A DNA stretch of 44,080 nucleotides from Mycobacterium sp. (GCF_025965855.1 NZ_JAOPWB010000281.1:1-44080), one strand, 5' to 3'; positions 26,983 to 35,759 are shown, counted from the stretch's first letter. Notes: generated by a model from the sequence alone, not told the origin. Made by a program: numbers and translations.

Positions 26983-29202
26983 GTGGCGTCACTGTCCGAC
27001 CGGCTGGACTACGTCGTGGGCGGCAAGGTGGTGAAACTGCTCGACGACGAGTTCGGCATCCGCACCGTCGACGACCTGCTCCGGCACTACCCGCGCGGCT
27101 ACTCCGAGGGCGCGGCCCGCTGGGGCTTCGACGACGAGCGGCCCGAAGAGGGTGAGCACATCACCATCGTCGACGTCATCACCGATGCGGTGACGAAGCA
27201 GATGAATAAGGACCCGAAGAAGAAATATTGCCGCATCACCGTTGGCAGCGGACGCAACAAGGTGACGGCGACGTTTTTCAACGCGGGCTGGATCAGCAAG
27301 GATCTGACCAAAAACACCAAGGTGATGCTGTCCGGGGAAGTGGGTTACTACAAGGGGACCATGCAGTTCACCCACCCCGCGTTTCTCGTCCTCGACTCGC
27401 CGGACGGAAAGACCCATGGCACCAGGTCGCTGGCCAAGATCGCCCACGCGTCACGAGCCACCAGCGCCGAAGAGGTCATAGACGCTTACGAACGCCGCTT
27501 CTTCGCGATCTACCCCGCCAGCGCGAAACTGCAGAGCTGGGACATCTTCGCCTGCGTGCGACAGGTGCTCGACGTCCTGGATCCCGTCGTCGATCCGCTG
27601 CCGGAAGACCTGCGCGCGGAACTCGGCCTGATCTCCGAAGACAAGGCGCTGCGCGCCATCCATGTCTCCGAGGACGAGCGCGAACGTCAAAGGGCGCGTG
27701 AGCGATTGACGTTCGACGAGGCCGTCGGCCTGCAGTGGGCGCTGGCCGCCCGCCGGCACGGTGAGCTGTCCGAGTCGGGGCCGCCGGCACCGCCGCGGCC
27801 GGAAGGCTTGGCCGGGGAACTGTTGCGCCGCTTGCCGTTTGAACTGACCGCCGGGCAGCGCGAAGTGCTCGACGTACTTTCCGAGGCGCTCGCGTCCACC
27901 CGTCCGATGAACCGCCTGCTGCAGGGTGAGGTCGGCTCCGGCAAGACGATCGTTGCGGTGTTGGCGATGCTGCAGATGGTCGACGCGGGCTACCAGTGCG
28001 CGCTGCTGGCGCCGACGGAAGTCCTCGCCGCGCAACATCTCCGATCGATCCGCGACGTGCTCGGCGAGTTGGCGATGGCCGGCCAGCTGGGCGGGGCGGA
28101 AAACGCCACCCGGGTGGCGCTGCTCACCGGCTCGATGACCGCGGCGCAGAAGAAGCAGGTCCGCGACGAGGTCGCCGGCGGGCAGGCCGGCATCGTCGTC
28201 GGGACCCATGCGCTGCTGCAGGACGCGGTGGACTTCAACAGCCTGGGCATGGTGGTGGTCGACGAACAGCATCGGTTCGGTGTCGAGCAGCGAGATCAGT
28301 TGCGCGCCAAGGCCCGTCCGGGCGTCACCCCCCACCTGTTGGTGATGACGGCCACGCCGATACCACGCACCGTCGCGCTCACCGTCTACGGCGACCTGGA
28401 GACCTCGACGCTGCGCGAACTTCCGCGCGGACGCCAGCCGATCAGCAGCAACGTCATCTTCGTCGGCGACAGGCCCGCGTGGCTCGACCGTGCCTGGCAC
28501 CGCATCATCGAGGAGGCCGCCGCGGGCCGCCAAGTGTATGTGGTGGCGCCCCGAATCGACGAGACCGACGACGCGGAAAAAGGAGAGGAGGCCGGCAGGC
28601 GTTCGTCGACCGCAGTGGGACTCTTCGACGGATTGCGCTCCAGGGAGCTGGCGGACCTGCGCCTGGGGCTGATGCACGGACGGTTGTCGGCCGACGAGAA
28701 GGACGCCGCGATGGCCGCGTTTCGCGCGGGTGAAATCGATGTGCTGGTGTGCACCACGGTCATTGAGGTCGGTGTCGACGTCCCCAATGCCACGGTCATG
28801 CTTGTGATGGACGCCGACCGGTTCGGGATCAGCCAGCTGCATCAGCTGCGCGGCCGCATCGGCCGCGGGCAGCATCCGAGCCTGTGTCTGCTGGCCAGCT
28901 GGGTCCCCCCGGAATCGCAGGCCGGTCGGCGGCTGCGGGCCGTCGCCGAGACCATGGACGGGTTCGCCCTCGCCGACCTGGACCTCAAGGAGCGCCGCGA
29001 AGGGGATGTGCTGGGCCGCAACCAATCCGGCAGGGCCATCACCCTGCGGCTGCTGTCGCTGGCCGATCACGGAACGTACATCGAAGCCGCCCGCGACTTC
29101 TGCGTCCGGGCCTACGAGCAGGACCCCTCGAATCCCGAATTACGGTTGATGGCAGCGCGTTTCACCGAAACTGACCGAATCGACTACCTCGATAAATCAT
29201 GA
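26983..29202 (+). CDS. recG: ATP-dependent DNA helicase RecG
   Basis: Branch-migration helicase that remodels stalled forks and Holliday junctions. The protein has 739 residues. The N-terminal wedge/OB domain (about 55-150) binds branched DNA. Walker A is GEVGSGKT (315-322) and motif II is DEQH (427-430). MTATPIPRT, TTVIEVGVDVP and QLRGRIGRG are motifs III to VI. GTG 26983 is two bases after the upstream stop. The linker EESGPPAPPRPEG-like stretch before motif I (LSESGPPAPPRPEGLAG) is a mycobacterial feature. Its stop overlaps the next gene's ATG by four bases. It corresponds to H37Rv Rv2973c. Confidence 0.97.
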   Translation: MASLSDRLDYVVGGKVVKLLDDEFGIRTVDDLLRHYPRGYSEGAARWGFDDERPEEGEHITIVDVITDAVTKQMNKDPKKKYCRITVGSGRNKVTATFFNAGWISKDLTKNTKVMLSGEVGYYKGTMQFTHPAFLVLDSPDGKTHGTRSLAKIAHASRATSAEEVIDAYERRFFAIYPASAKLQSWDIFACVRQVLDVLDPVVDPLPEDLRAELGLISEDKALRAIHVSEDERERQRARERLTFDEAVGLQWALAARRHGELSESGPPAPPRPEGLAGELLRRLPFELTAGQREVLDVLSEALASTRPMNRLLQGEVGSGKTIVAVLAMLQMVDAGYQCALLAPTEVLAAQHLRSIRDVLGELAMAGQLGGAENATRVALLTGSMTAAQKKQVRDEVAGGQAGIVVGTHALLQDAVDFNSLGMVVVDEQHRFGVEQRDQLRAKARPGVTPHLLVMTATPIPRTVALTVYGDLETSTLRELPRGRQPISSNVIFVGDRPAWLDRAWHRIIEEAAAGRQVYVVAPRIDETDDAEKGEEAGRRSSTAVGLFDGLRSRELADLRLGLMHGRLSADEKDAAMAAFRAGEIDVLVCTTVIEVGVDVPNATVMLVMDADRFGISQLHQLRGRIGRGQHPSLCLLASWVPPESQAGRRLRAVAETMDGFALADLDLKERREGDVLGRNQSGRAITLRLLSLADHGTYIEAARDFCVRAYEQDPSNPELRLMAARFTETDRIDYLDKS

Positions 29203-29909
29203 ACCGAAAGCTGCTGCTGTGGTTGTCGGCGGCCGCGGTGCTCGCGGTGCTGGTCGCCTATCAGACGCTGGGATCGTTGTCGGCCAAGCGTGCCGAAGTC
29301 GCCGCCCGCGCGGACGTGCCCACCGTGCAACCCGGCACCGATGTGCTCGCGGGCGTCGCGGTGCTGCCCGAGCGGGCCCATCGGTACGATTACCGCCGCG
29401 CGGCGTTCGGCGATGCCTGGGACGACAACAACGACGCCCCGCTCGGGCACAACGAGTGTGACACCCGCGACGACATCCTCAACCGCGACCTCGTCGACAA
29501 GACGTACGTTTCGATCAAGCGGTGTCCGAACGCGGTGGCGACCGGAACCCTGCACGACCCGTACACCAACACCACCGTGGCGTTTCAGCGGGGCGCCAAG
29601 GTCGGCGAAGCCGTGCAGATCGACCACATCGTCCCGCTGGCCTACGCCTGGGACATGGGGGCCTACAACTGGCCGCTGCCCGAGCGGCTGCGATTCGCCA
29701 ACGATCCGGCCAACTTGCTGGCCGTAGAAGGGCAGGCCAATCAGGACAAGGGCGATTCGCCGCCGGCCCTATGGATGCCGCCGAACACCGCGTTCGCGTG
29801 TCAATACGCGATGCAGTTCATCACCGTGCTGCGCGGTTACCAGTTGGCGCTGGACCAGCCGTCGGCAGGAGTGCTGCGTCAGGCCGCGGGCACCTGCCCG
29901 GCGGGGTAG
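29199..29909 (+). CDS. Exported or membrane-anchored HNH-family nuclease (DUF1524-like)
   Basis: The protein has 236 residues. Residues 1-25 (MNRKLLLWLSAAAVLAVLVAYQ) form a signal anchor or uncleaved signal peptide. The exported part has HRYDYRRAAFGDAWDDNN, paired cysteines (GHNECDTRDD, KRCPNAV, FACQYAM, GTCPAG) and the HNH core QIDHIVPLAYAWDMGAYNW (D142-H143) with FANDPANLLAVEGQANQDKGD. This pattern is shared with secreted actinobacterial HNH nucleases. Why it is translationally coupled to recG (ATGA overlap) is unclear, as it would act outside the cytosol. It corresponds to H37Rv Rv2972c. A GC hairpin follows. Confidence 0.85.
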   Translation: MNRKLLLWLSAAAVLAVLVAYQTLGSLSAKRAEVAARADVPTVQPGTDVLAGVAVLPERAHRYDYRRAAFGDAWDDNNDAPLGHNECDTRDDILNRDLVDKTYVSIKRCPNAVATGTLHDPYTNTTVAFQRGAKVGEAVQIDHIVPLAYAWDMGAYNWPLPERLRFANDPANLLAVEGQANQDKGDSPPALWMPPNTAFACQYAMQFITVLRGYQLALDQPSAGVLRQAAGTCPAG

Positions 29910-29910
29910 C

Positions 29911-29927
29911 GCCGCCGACGCGGCGGC
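29911..29927. terminator. Hairpin between HNH and aldo-keto reductase genes
   Basis: GCCGCCG (29911-29917) ACG CGGCGGC (29921-29927) is a perfect seven-base stem with a three-base loop in the 24-base gap between convergent stops. Likely a shared terminator. Confidence 0.6.
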
Positions 29928-29933
29928 AACGGA

Positions 29934-30785
29934 TCAAGCGCCGTCGTAGGTGTCCGGATCCGGGCGCAGCCGGGTGCAGTCGTTGAGGCCGTCGATCGTA
30001 TCCATGTGCTCGCCGGCCAATTCGAAATCGAAGATGTCCAGATTGCCGGCGATGCGCTCGGGCTTGCTCGAGCGGAAAATTACCGAGTTACCCAGTTGCA
30101 CGTTCCACCGGAGCAGCACCTGGGCCGGCGTTTTGCCGTATTCGGCGGCCACCGAGGTCACCGTCGGGTTATCGATCAGCTTCCCCAGTGCGAGCGGCGT
30201 GTAGGACTGCGTGACGACGTTGTGCTGGGCATTCGCCTTACGCAGATCGCCCTGGTTGAGCAGTGGGTGCAGCTCGATCTGGTTGACCGCCGGTGTGACG
30301 AAGGTCAGGTCGATGACCGTCGAGAGCTGGTCCTCGGTGAAGTTGGATACGCCGATCGAGCGGGCATGGCCATCTCCGCGGGATTGGATCATGCCGCCGA
30401 AGGCGTCGACGTACTGGCCCCGCGCCGGGGCCGGCCAATGAATCAGGTAGAGGTCGACGTAGTCCAGGCCGAGTCGCTCCAGGCTGGCGCTGCAGGCCAC
30501 CGGGGCCTTGCTGAAACCGTGGTCCTCGGTGGCGAGCTTGGTGGTGACGAACAGCTCCGCGCGTGGAATCCCGGAAGCCGCGATGGCGCGGCCCACGGCC
30601 GCTTCGTTGCCGTAGGCGGCGGCGGTGTCGATGAGCCGGCAGCCGACTTCGAGAGCGGCCGACACCGCCCGCTCAGCCTCGTCCTCCGACAAGTCGGCGA
30701 CCCCCAGGCCGAGCACCGGCATGGTGTTTTCGTCATTGAGAGCTATCGAGGGTATGGCGGCGCCCGACTCGCGAGTCAACGTCAT
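29934..30785 (-). CDS. Aldo-keto reductase
   Basis: NADPH-dependent carbonyl reductase with 283 residues of the (beta/alpha)8 barrel. The catalytic tetrad is D53 and Y58 ([11 protein letters not shown]), K83 (VTTKLATED) and H116 (LYLIHWPAP). [22 protein letters not shown] and the NADP-binding [21 protein letters not shown] follow. It corresponds to H37Rv Rv2971; a related M. smegmatis enzyme (MSMEG_2407) reduces dicarbonyls such as methylglyoxal. In the binding loop the family's usual IPKS is FRSS here, so the contact to NADP may differ slightly. A decayed fragment of a second enzyme of this family lies directly upstream. Confidence 0.93.
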   Translation of the reverse strand: MTLTRESGAAIPSIALNDENTMPVLGLGVADLSEDEAERAVSAALEVGCRLIDTAAAYGNEAAVGRAIAASGIPRAELFVTTKLATEDHGFSKAPVACSASLERLGLDYVDLYLIHWPAPARGQYVDAFGGMIQSRGDGHARSIGVSNFTEDQLSTVIDLTFVTPAVNQIELHPLLNQGDLRKANAQHNVVTQSYTPLALGKLIDNPTVTSVAAEYGKTPAQVLLRWNVQLGNSVIFRSSKPERIAGNLDIFDFELAGEHMDTIDGLNDCTRLRPDPDTYDGA

Positions 30786-30932
30786 TCACCTACCTGTGAA
30801 ATTGAAGGTTCGTGGATCCGGCCCGGTCGGGTTCCGTCGTCGAGCGAAGCAATGAGTTCGAAATCGAACACGTCGAAGTTGCTCGCAATCCGTGTGGCGT
30901 TCACCGACTTGGGGACTCACGATATTACCCAC
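30786..30932 (-). pseudogene. Relic of a second aldo-keto reductase C-terminus
   Basis: Read on the minus strand, three frames together give the end of an aldo-keto reductase. GNIV comes first. After a frameshift comes PKSVNATRIASNFDVFDFEL, then directly IASLDDGTR with about seven residues missing between. After another frameshift comes PDPRTFNFTG and a stop at 30786-30788, one base from the intact gene's ATG. The residues fit the family better than the intact neighbour does (PKSV rather than FRSS), so it was a separate tandem paralogue. M. smegmatis has two adjacent genes of this family. The rest of the gene is gone. Confidence 0.75.
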
Positions 30933-31086
30933 TGGAAACACCACCTAATCAACACCTGTGCGTGCCGTACTCGTCGTGGTCGGAATTCGGCAATGTGGTC
31001 ACGACGTAGGGTGGTCGCACGCACGCCGGAATCGACGGGGTATCGGATAACCGTCGTTCGGCGTGAGTAGGGGAGCAGGAGAAGTC
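30933..31086. other. Leader region of lipN without a gene
   Basis: Together with the preceding relic this makes about 300 bases lacking an intact gene. I see no convincing reading frame here. GGAGCAGGAGAAG (31074-31086) is the ribosome site for the lipN ATG at 31087. No strong palindrome or terminator was found. It presumably carries the lipN promoter. Confidence 0.4.
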
Positions 31087-32199
31087 ATGGCCAAGGGTCT
31101 CGCGCCGGCGCTCGACCTTAGAGAGAAACGCGCACCGATGCGGTGGACGAGCCGCATGCAGGGCGCGGTCTCCACCATCGGTATCAAGGTCATTCCGTGG
31201 ATTCCGGCCCCCGCCAAGCGGGCACTGTTCGGCGGCCGCTCGGTGATCATCGACGGCAACACGCTGGACCCGACGCTGCAGCTGATGCTGTCCGGGTTGC
31301 GCGCCGTCGGCATCGACGGCCTGGTCGTCGACGACGACGCGGGTGCTTCCCGAGCCAACAAGCGCCAGCTGTCGATGGAACTTCCCGGACCGCAGATTCA
31401 TGTCGAGGTGGACGAGCTCTCGCTGCCCGGACCGGCCGGTGAGATCCGCACGCGCCACTACCGTCCGGCCGGTGTTGCGGCCGCGCCACTGCTGGTCTTC
31501 TACCACGGCGGTGGCTGGGTGATCGGCGATCTGGACACCTACGACGCGCTGTGCCGGCTGACGTGTCGTGACGCCGGCATCCACGTGTTGTCGATCGACT
31601 ACCGGCTGGCTCCCGAGCACCCGGCGCCGGCGGCGGTCGAGGATGCCTACGCGGCCTTCAAGTGGGCACACGAGCACGCCGGTGAACTCGGCGCGATCCC
31701 CGGGCGGGTCGCGGTCGGCGGCGACAGCGCCGGCGGCAATCTGGCCGCCGTCGTCTCCCAGCTGGCCCGCGACGACGGCGGACCCGCCCCCGTGTTGCAG
31801 TGGCTGATCTACCCGCGGACCGACCTCACCGCCAAAACAAGGTCGATGAGCCTGTTCGCCCGCGGCTTCCTGCTGACCAGGCGCGACATCGATTGGTTCG
31901 AGTCTCAGTACCTGAGACGTTCGGGGCTAGACCGGGAGGATCCGCGCGTGTCACCGCTGCTGGCCGAGTCGCTGTCGGGGCTGGCGCCCGCACTGATCGC
32001 GGTCGCAGGCTTCGACCCGTTACGCGACGAAGGCGAGGCCTACGCCGCGGCGCTGGAGGCCGCCGGGACGGCGGTGGACCTGCGCTACATGGGCTCGCTC
32101 ACCCACGGCTTCGCGAATCTGTTCCAGCTGGGCGGCGACAGCGCCGTCGGGACCAGCGAACTGATTTCGGCGCTGCGTGCCCACCTGAGCCGTGCCTGA
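31087..32199 (+). CDS. lipN: Hormone-sensitive-lipase family esterase
   Basis: An alpha/beta hydrolase of 370 residues. The oxyanion-hole motif HGGGW starts at H140. The nucleophile is S214 in GDSAGG (212-217). The acid is in AGFDPLRDEG and the catalytic His in SLTHGF near the C-terminus. These define the HSL/GDXG class, which cleaves short-chain esters; M. tuberculosis LipN (Rv2970c) is the close counterpart. ATG 31087 is chosen over an in-frame GTG 24 bases upstream because of the ribosome site GGAG. No signal peptide is present. The DsbA-like gene starts 112 bases further on. Confidence 0.93.
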   Translation: MAKGLAPALDLREKRAPMRWTSRMQGAVSTIGIKVIPWIPAPAKRALFGGRSVIIDGNTLDPTLQLMLSGLRAVGIDGLVVDDDAGASRANKRQLSMELPGPQIHVEVDELSLPGPAGEIRTRHYRPAGVAAAPLLVFYHGGGWVIGDLDTYDALCRLTCRDAGIHVLSIDYRLAPEHPAPAAVEDAYAAFKWAHEHAGELGAIPGRVAVGGDSAGGNLAAVVSQLARDDGGPAPVLQWLIYPRTDLTAKTRSMSLFARGFLLTRRDIDWFESQYLRRSGLDREDPRVSPLLAESLSGLAPALIAVAGFDPLRDEGEAYAAALEAAGTAVDLRYMGSLTHGFANLFQLGGDSAVGTSELISALRAHLSRA

Positions 32200-32310
32200 T
32201 TCACCGGGCCGAGCGCCGGTACGCTAGAGGCGCCTCTCAAGCGTTCATCATTGTCTAGAGCGTCATTGTCCGACCGCCGGACAAGCCAGCATCGAAGGAT
32301 CAGCGAACCC

Positions 32311-33069
32311 GTGGCCGACAAACCCAAACGCCCCCCGCGATACGACCTGAAGCCCGGTACCGGCAAATCCGGCCGACTCATCCAGATCGCCGGCACCGCG
32401 TTCGTCATACTCCTCCTGGTCGGCGTCGTCTACTGGGCCGTCAGCCACAAAAAGAAGAGCAGCGCCACCGGCGAGGGCGACACCGTGCGGGTCACGTCGA
32501 GCAAGCTGGTCACCCAGCCGGGGTCCAGCAACCCGAAGGCCGTGGTGGCGTTCTACGAGGACTTCCTGTGCCCGGCCTGCGGTAAATTCGAGCGCACGTT
32601 CGGGCCGACCGTTTCCAACCTCATCGACGTCGGCGCCATCGCGGCCGATTACTCCATGGTGTCGATTCTGGACAGCCCGAAGAACCAGAACTATTCGTCG
32701 CGGGCGGGCGCGGCGGCCTTGTGCGTCGCCGACGAATCCATCGATGCTTTCCGCCGTTTCCACAGCGCGCTGTACAGCGCCGACATCCAGCCCAGCGAGA
32801 CCGGCACCAGCTTCCCCGACAACGCGCGGCTGATCGAACTCGCCCGCGAAGCCGGCGCCGTCGGCAAGGTCCCCGATTGCATCAACAGCGGCAAGTACCT
32901 TTCCAAGGTCACCGGCGAGGCGGCGGCTGCCAAGATCAACGCCACCCCCACCATCAAGATCAACGGCGACAATTACGAGCCGTCGACGCCCGACGCGCTG
33001 GTCAGCAAGATCAAGTCGATAGTGGGCGAGGTGCCGGGCATAGACACCGCCGTCGCTCCCGCGCAGTGA
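32311..33069 (+). CDS. Membrane-anchored DsbA-like thiol oxidoreductase
   Basis: The protein has 252 residues: a basic cytosolic N-terminus (VADKPKRPPRYDL), one transmembrane helix (about 26-48), then an exported thioredoxin-fold domain. The active-site CPAC is in FYEDFLCPACGKFERTF, and the cis-proline segment is INATPTIKING. Two further cysteines (AALCVADES, KVPDCINSGK) could form a structural disulfide. It introduces disulfides into exported proteins and is reoxidised by the VKOR encoded next. GTG 32311 with GAAGGA ten bases upstream matches the counterpart Rv2969c. Its stop overlaps the VKOR start (GTGA). Confidence 0.93.
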   Translation: MADKPKRPPRYDLKPGTGKSGRLIQIAGTAFVILLLVGVVYWAVSHKKKSSATGEGDTVRVTSSKLVTQPGSSNPKAVVAFYEDFLCPACGKFERTFGPTVSNLIDVGAIAADYSMVSILDSPKNQNYSSRAGAAALCVADESIDAFRRFHSALYSADIQPSETGTSFPDNARLIELAREAGAVGKVPDCINSGKYLSKVTGEAAAAKINATPTIKINGDNYEPSTPDALVSKIKSIVGEVPGIDTAVAPAQ

Positions 33070-33716
33070 CGACAACCCCGGTGTCGGCCCAGCGCGCCGA
33101 GGACGGCGGCGACCTGACGCCGGATTCGCCCGGCCGGGCGCGCGTCGCCGCGCCCAGCGCGTGGTGGGTGCTCATCGCCGGGGTGATCGGCCTGGCTGCG
33201 TCGCTGACCCTGACGGTGGAGAAGATCGAAATCCTGCTCAACCCGTCGTACGTGCCGTCGTGCAACATCAACCCGATCGTGTCGTGCGGGTCGGTGATGG
33301 TGACGCCGCAGGCGTCGATTCTGGGATTCCCCAACCCGCTGCTCGGCCTGGTGGGCTTCACCGTGGTGATTGTCACCGGCGTCTTGGCGGTAGCGAAAGT
33401 GCCTCTGCCCCAATGGTATTGGGCCGTGCTGACGGTCGGGGTGCTGATCGGTTCGGCGTTCGTGAATTGGCTGATCTTCCAGAGCCTGTATCGCATCGGG
33501 GCGTTGTGCCCGTACTGCATGGTGGTCTGGGTGGTCACCATCGCGCTGCTGGTGGTGGTCGCCTCGGTCGCGTTTCGTCCGGCGCTGCAACGCCGGCAGA
33601 CCGGTCCGGTGCGGGTGCTGTACCAGTGGCGGTGGTCGATCGCCGCGCTGTGGTTCACGGCGGTGTTTCTGCTGATCATGGTGCGGTTCTGGGACTATTG
33701 GTCGACGCTCTTGTGA
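33066..33716 (+). CDS. Vitamin K epoxide reductase family membrane protein (disulfide-generating)
   Basis: The protein has 216 residues with about five hydrophobic helices. A loop cysteine pair sits in [16 protein letters not shown], and the quinone-side active-site CPYC is in [12 protein letters not shown]. In mycobacteria, which lack DsbB, VKOR passes electrons from DsbA-like proteins to menaquinone. The GTG at 33066 overlaps the stop of the DsbA-like gene by four bases, so the partners are made together. It corresponds to H37Rv Rv2968c. As recalled, the next gene in M. tuberculosis is pca (pyruvate carboxylase); here rsmD follows after ten bases. Confidence 0.94.
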   Translation: MTTTPVSAQRAEDGGDLTPDSPGRARVAAPSAWWVLIAGVIGLAASLTLTVEKIEILLNPSYVPSCNINPIVSCGSVMVTPQASILGFPNPLLGLVGFTVVIVTGVLAVAKVPLPQWYWAVLTVGVLIGSAFVNWLIFQSLYRIGALCPYCMVVWVVTIALLVVVASVAFRPALQRRQTGPVRVLYQWRWSIAALWFTAVFLLIMVRFWDYWSTLL

Positions 33717-33726
33717 ACGCCTGCGC

Positions 33727-34281
33727 GTGACCCGGATCATCGGCGGCGTCGCCGGGGGCCGGCGCATCGCGGTCCCGCCGCGGGGAACCAGGCCGACCAC
33801 CGACCGGGTGCGCGAATCGCTCTTCAACATCGTCACCGCGCGGCGGGACCTGACCGGCCTGACGGTGCTTGACCTGTACGCCGGTTCGGGCGGGCTGGGG
33901 CTGGAGGCGCTGTCGCGCGGGGCCGCCTCCGCGCTCTTCGTGGAATCCGACCAGCGCGCCGCGGCCGTCATCGCGCGCAACATCGAGGCGCTGGGCCTGG
34001 CCGGCGCGACCCTGCGCCGCGGCACGGTGGCGACCGTCCTGGCCGCCGGGGCCGCGTCTCCGGTGGACCTGATACTGGCCGACCCGCCCTACGACATCGA
34101 CGCCGCGGAGATGAACGCCGTGCTGGCCACGCTGACCGCGCGCGGCTGGGTGCGCGAGCGAACCGTTGCGGCGGTAGAGCGCGCGACCGGCGGCGCGGCG
34201 CTGACGTGGCCGGCGGGCTGGTCCGGGTGGGCCGAGCGTATTTACGGCGACACCCGTCTGGAGCTGGCCGAATTCGGGTGA
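33727..34281 (+). CDS. rsmD: 16S rRNA (guanine966-N2)-methyltransferase RsmD
   Basis: The protein has 184 residues of the Rossmann-type SAM-dependent methyltransferase fold. [29 protein letters not shown] is the RsmD N-terminus, [20 protein letters not shown] the SAM-binding motif I, and ILADPPYDI the catalytic DPPY motif IV of N2/N6 methyltransferases. It methylates one guanine in 16S rRNA. The GTG at 33727 is ten bases after the VKOR stop. It corresponds to H37Rv Rv2966c. coaD follows 24 bases later, a pairing common in bacteria. Confidence 0.93.
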   Translation: MTRIIGGVAGGRRIAVPPRGTRPTTDRVRESLFNIVTARRDLTGLTVLDLYAGSGGLGLEALSRGAASALFVESDQRAAAVIARNIEALGLAGATLRRGTVATVLAAGAASPVDLILADPPYDIDAAEMNAVLATLTARGWVRERTVAAVERATGGAALTWPAGWSGWAERIYGDTRLELAEFG

Positions 34282-34291
34282 GCCAGGCGTG

Positions 34292-34297
34292 TACCGT
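34292..34297 (+). promoter_or_regulatory. -10 box TACCGT of coaD
   Basis: TACCGT lies eight bases before the ATG at 34306. No ribosome site is visible between, so coaD may have its own near-leaderless promoter in addition to read-through from rsmD. Confidence 0.35.
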
Positions 34298-34305
34298 CAT
34301 TCGTC

Positions 34306-34788
34306 ATGAGCGGCGCGGTATGCCCCGGTTCTTTTGACCCGGTGACATTGGGGCACATCGATGTCTTCGAACGCGCCTCGGCCCAGTTCGACGAGGTGGT
34401 CGTGGCGATCCTGGCGAACCCCGCCAAGAAGGGCATGTTCGACCTCGACGAGCGGATCGCCATGATCGAGGAGTCGACGACGCACCTGCCCAACCTGCGG
34501 GTGGAGGCCGGCGAGGGTCTGGTGGTCGACTTCGTCAGGTCGCGCGGCATGACCGCCATCGTGAAGGGCCTGCGCACCGGCACCGACTTCGAATACGAGC
34601 TGCAGATGGCGCAGATGAACAAGCACATCGCCGGTGTGGACACGTTTTTCGTGGCCACCACCCCGCGCTATTCGTTCGTGTCCTCGTCGCTGGCCAAAGA
34701 GGTCGCGATGTTCGGCGGAAACGTGACGGAGCTTCTGCCCGAACCTGTGAATCGCCGGTTGCGCGAGAAGCTTTCGGACCGGCCCTGA
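34306..34788 (+). CDS. coaD: Phosphopantetheine adenylyltransferase
   Basis: Penultimate step of coenzyme A synthesis: 4'-phosphopantetheine plus ATP gives dephospho-CoA. The protein has 160 residues. [21 protein letters not shown] contains the TxGH nucleotidyltransferase motif (T-L-G-H). [19 protein letters not shown] and the C-terminal [17 protein letters not shown] with the SSS-type ATP loop are family hallmarks. It is cytosolic and hexameric by family. It corresponds to H37Rv Rv2965c. It converges on purU with six bases between the stops. Confidence 0.97.
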   Translation: MSGAVCPGSFDPVTLGHIDVFERASAQFDEVVVAILANPAKKGMFDLDERIAMIEESTTHLPNLRVEAGEGLVVDFVRSRGMTAIVKGLRTGTDFEYELQMAQMNKHIAGVDTFFVATTPRYSFVSSSLAKEVAMFGGNVTELLPEPVNRRLREKLSDRP

Positions 34789-34794
34789 GAGCCG

Positions 34795-35724
34795 TCAGAA
34801 AACGACGGTTTCGTTGTCGTGAACGATAACCCGGTCCTCGCAATGCCACAGCACGGCACGGGATAGCACCGCGCGTTCGACGTCGGCACCAATGCGCACC
34901 AGATCGTCGACCGTGTGGGTGTGATTGACGCGCACGACGTCTTGTTCGATGATCGGCCCCTCGTCGAGCGCCTCGGTGACGTAGTGGGCGGTGGCGCCGA
35001 CCAGCTTGACACCGCGTTCGCGGGCGCGCTGGTAGGGTGCCGCGCCGGTGAAGGCGGGAAGGAACGAGTGATGGATGTTGATGAGCGGGCAGCCGACCGC
35101 GTCGAGGAATGCCGGGCTCAGTATCTGCATGTAGCGGGCCAGCACCACCAAATCCACGTTGCCGCTGAGCAACTGAAGCTGACGCTGTTCGGCTTCGGCG
35201 CGGATCGCACGGGTGGCGGGGATGTGGATGAACGGCACCCCGAAGGGGCGCACGTGATCGGCCAGGTCCGGGTGGTTGGCGATCACCATCGCAACAGCCA
35301 TCTGAAGCTCGCCGCGACGATTGCGCCACAACAGGTCTAACAGGCAGTGGTCTTCCTTCGACGCCATGATCGCGACGCGCTTGGGCTTGGCCGCCTCGGT
35401 GAATCGGTAGTCGATGTTGAATCTGTCGGCGACGGTGCGGGCGAAGTCGCGCTCGAGCTCGTCCCTGGCGGCGGTCAGGCCAGGCAGGTGAAAAATCGCG
35501 CGCTGCAGGAATGTTCCGTCCTCCGGGGCGGTGGAATGCTGGTCCAGCGAAATGATGTTCGCGCCGGCCTGAGCCAGAAAGTTGCTCACCGCGGCGATCA
35601 GTCCCGGCCGGTCGTGGCAGCGCAGCAACAGCCGGCCGATGTCGCCCGGTGGCGGTGGGCCGCAAGGCGGTGGCGGATAGTCACCAGCCCCCGTCGGCGT
35701 TGGCATCCCGGAGTCCGCCATCAT
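34795..35724 (-). CDS. purU: Formyltetrahydrofolate deformylase
   Basis: Hydrolyses 10-formyl-THF to formate and THF, balancing one-carbon pools. The protein has 309 residues. The N-terminal ACT domain (about 28-110, GRLLLRCHDRPGLIAAVSNFLAQAG) is the regulatory part, after a Pro-rich leader. The formyltransferase-type domain has INIHHSFLPAFTGAAPYQRA, GATAHYVTEALDEGPIIEQD and the HTHTVDDLVRIGADVER tail. The catalytic Asn-His-Asp set lies within these. ATG 35724 has AAGGA just upstream; ATG 35721 is an alternative. An 18-base palindrome is centred 26 bases upstream of the start. It corresponds to H37Rv Rv2964. Confidence 0.95.
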   Translation of the reverse strand: MMADSGMPTPTGAGDYPPPPCGPPPPGDIGRLLLRCHDRPGLIAAVSNFLAQAGANIISLDQHSTAPEDGTFLQRAIFHLPGLTAARDELERDFARTVADRFNIDYRFTEAAKPKRVAIMASKEDHCLLDLLWRNRRGELQMAVAMVIANHPDLADHVRPFGVPFIHIPATRAIRAEAEQRQLQLLSGNVDLVVLARYMQILSPAFLDAVGCPLINIHHSFLPAFTGAAPYQRARERGVKLVGATAHYVTEALDEGPIIEQDVVRVNHTHTVDDLVRIGADVERAVLSRAVLWHCEDRVIVHDNETVVF

Positions 35725-35741
35725 GGCTTCCTTAGCCGATG

Positions 35742-35759
35742 GGTCCCGCTAGCGGGACC
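35742..35759. promoter_or_regulatory. 18-base perfect palindrome upstream of purU
   Basis: GGTCCCGCTAGCGGGACC is fully self-complementary with no spacer, lying 18-35 bases upstream of the purU ATG. The lack of a loop favours a protein-binding operator, though as RNA it could form a hairpin in the leader. No regulator can be named. Confidence 0.45.

Noticed and set aside
30812-31009. Small plus-strand frame upstream of lipN
   Set aside because: It is antisense to the aldo-keto reductase relic, which explains the sequence better.
32226-32237. AGAGGCGCCTCT palindrome after lipN as an operator
   Set aside because: Short 12-base GC-rich palindromes are common by chance here. It lies far from the start of the DsbA-like gene and has no T-run for a terminator.
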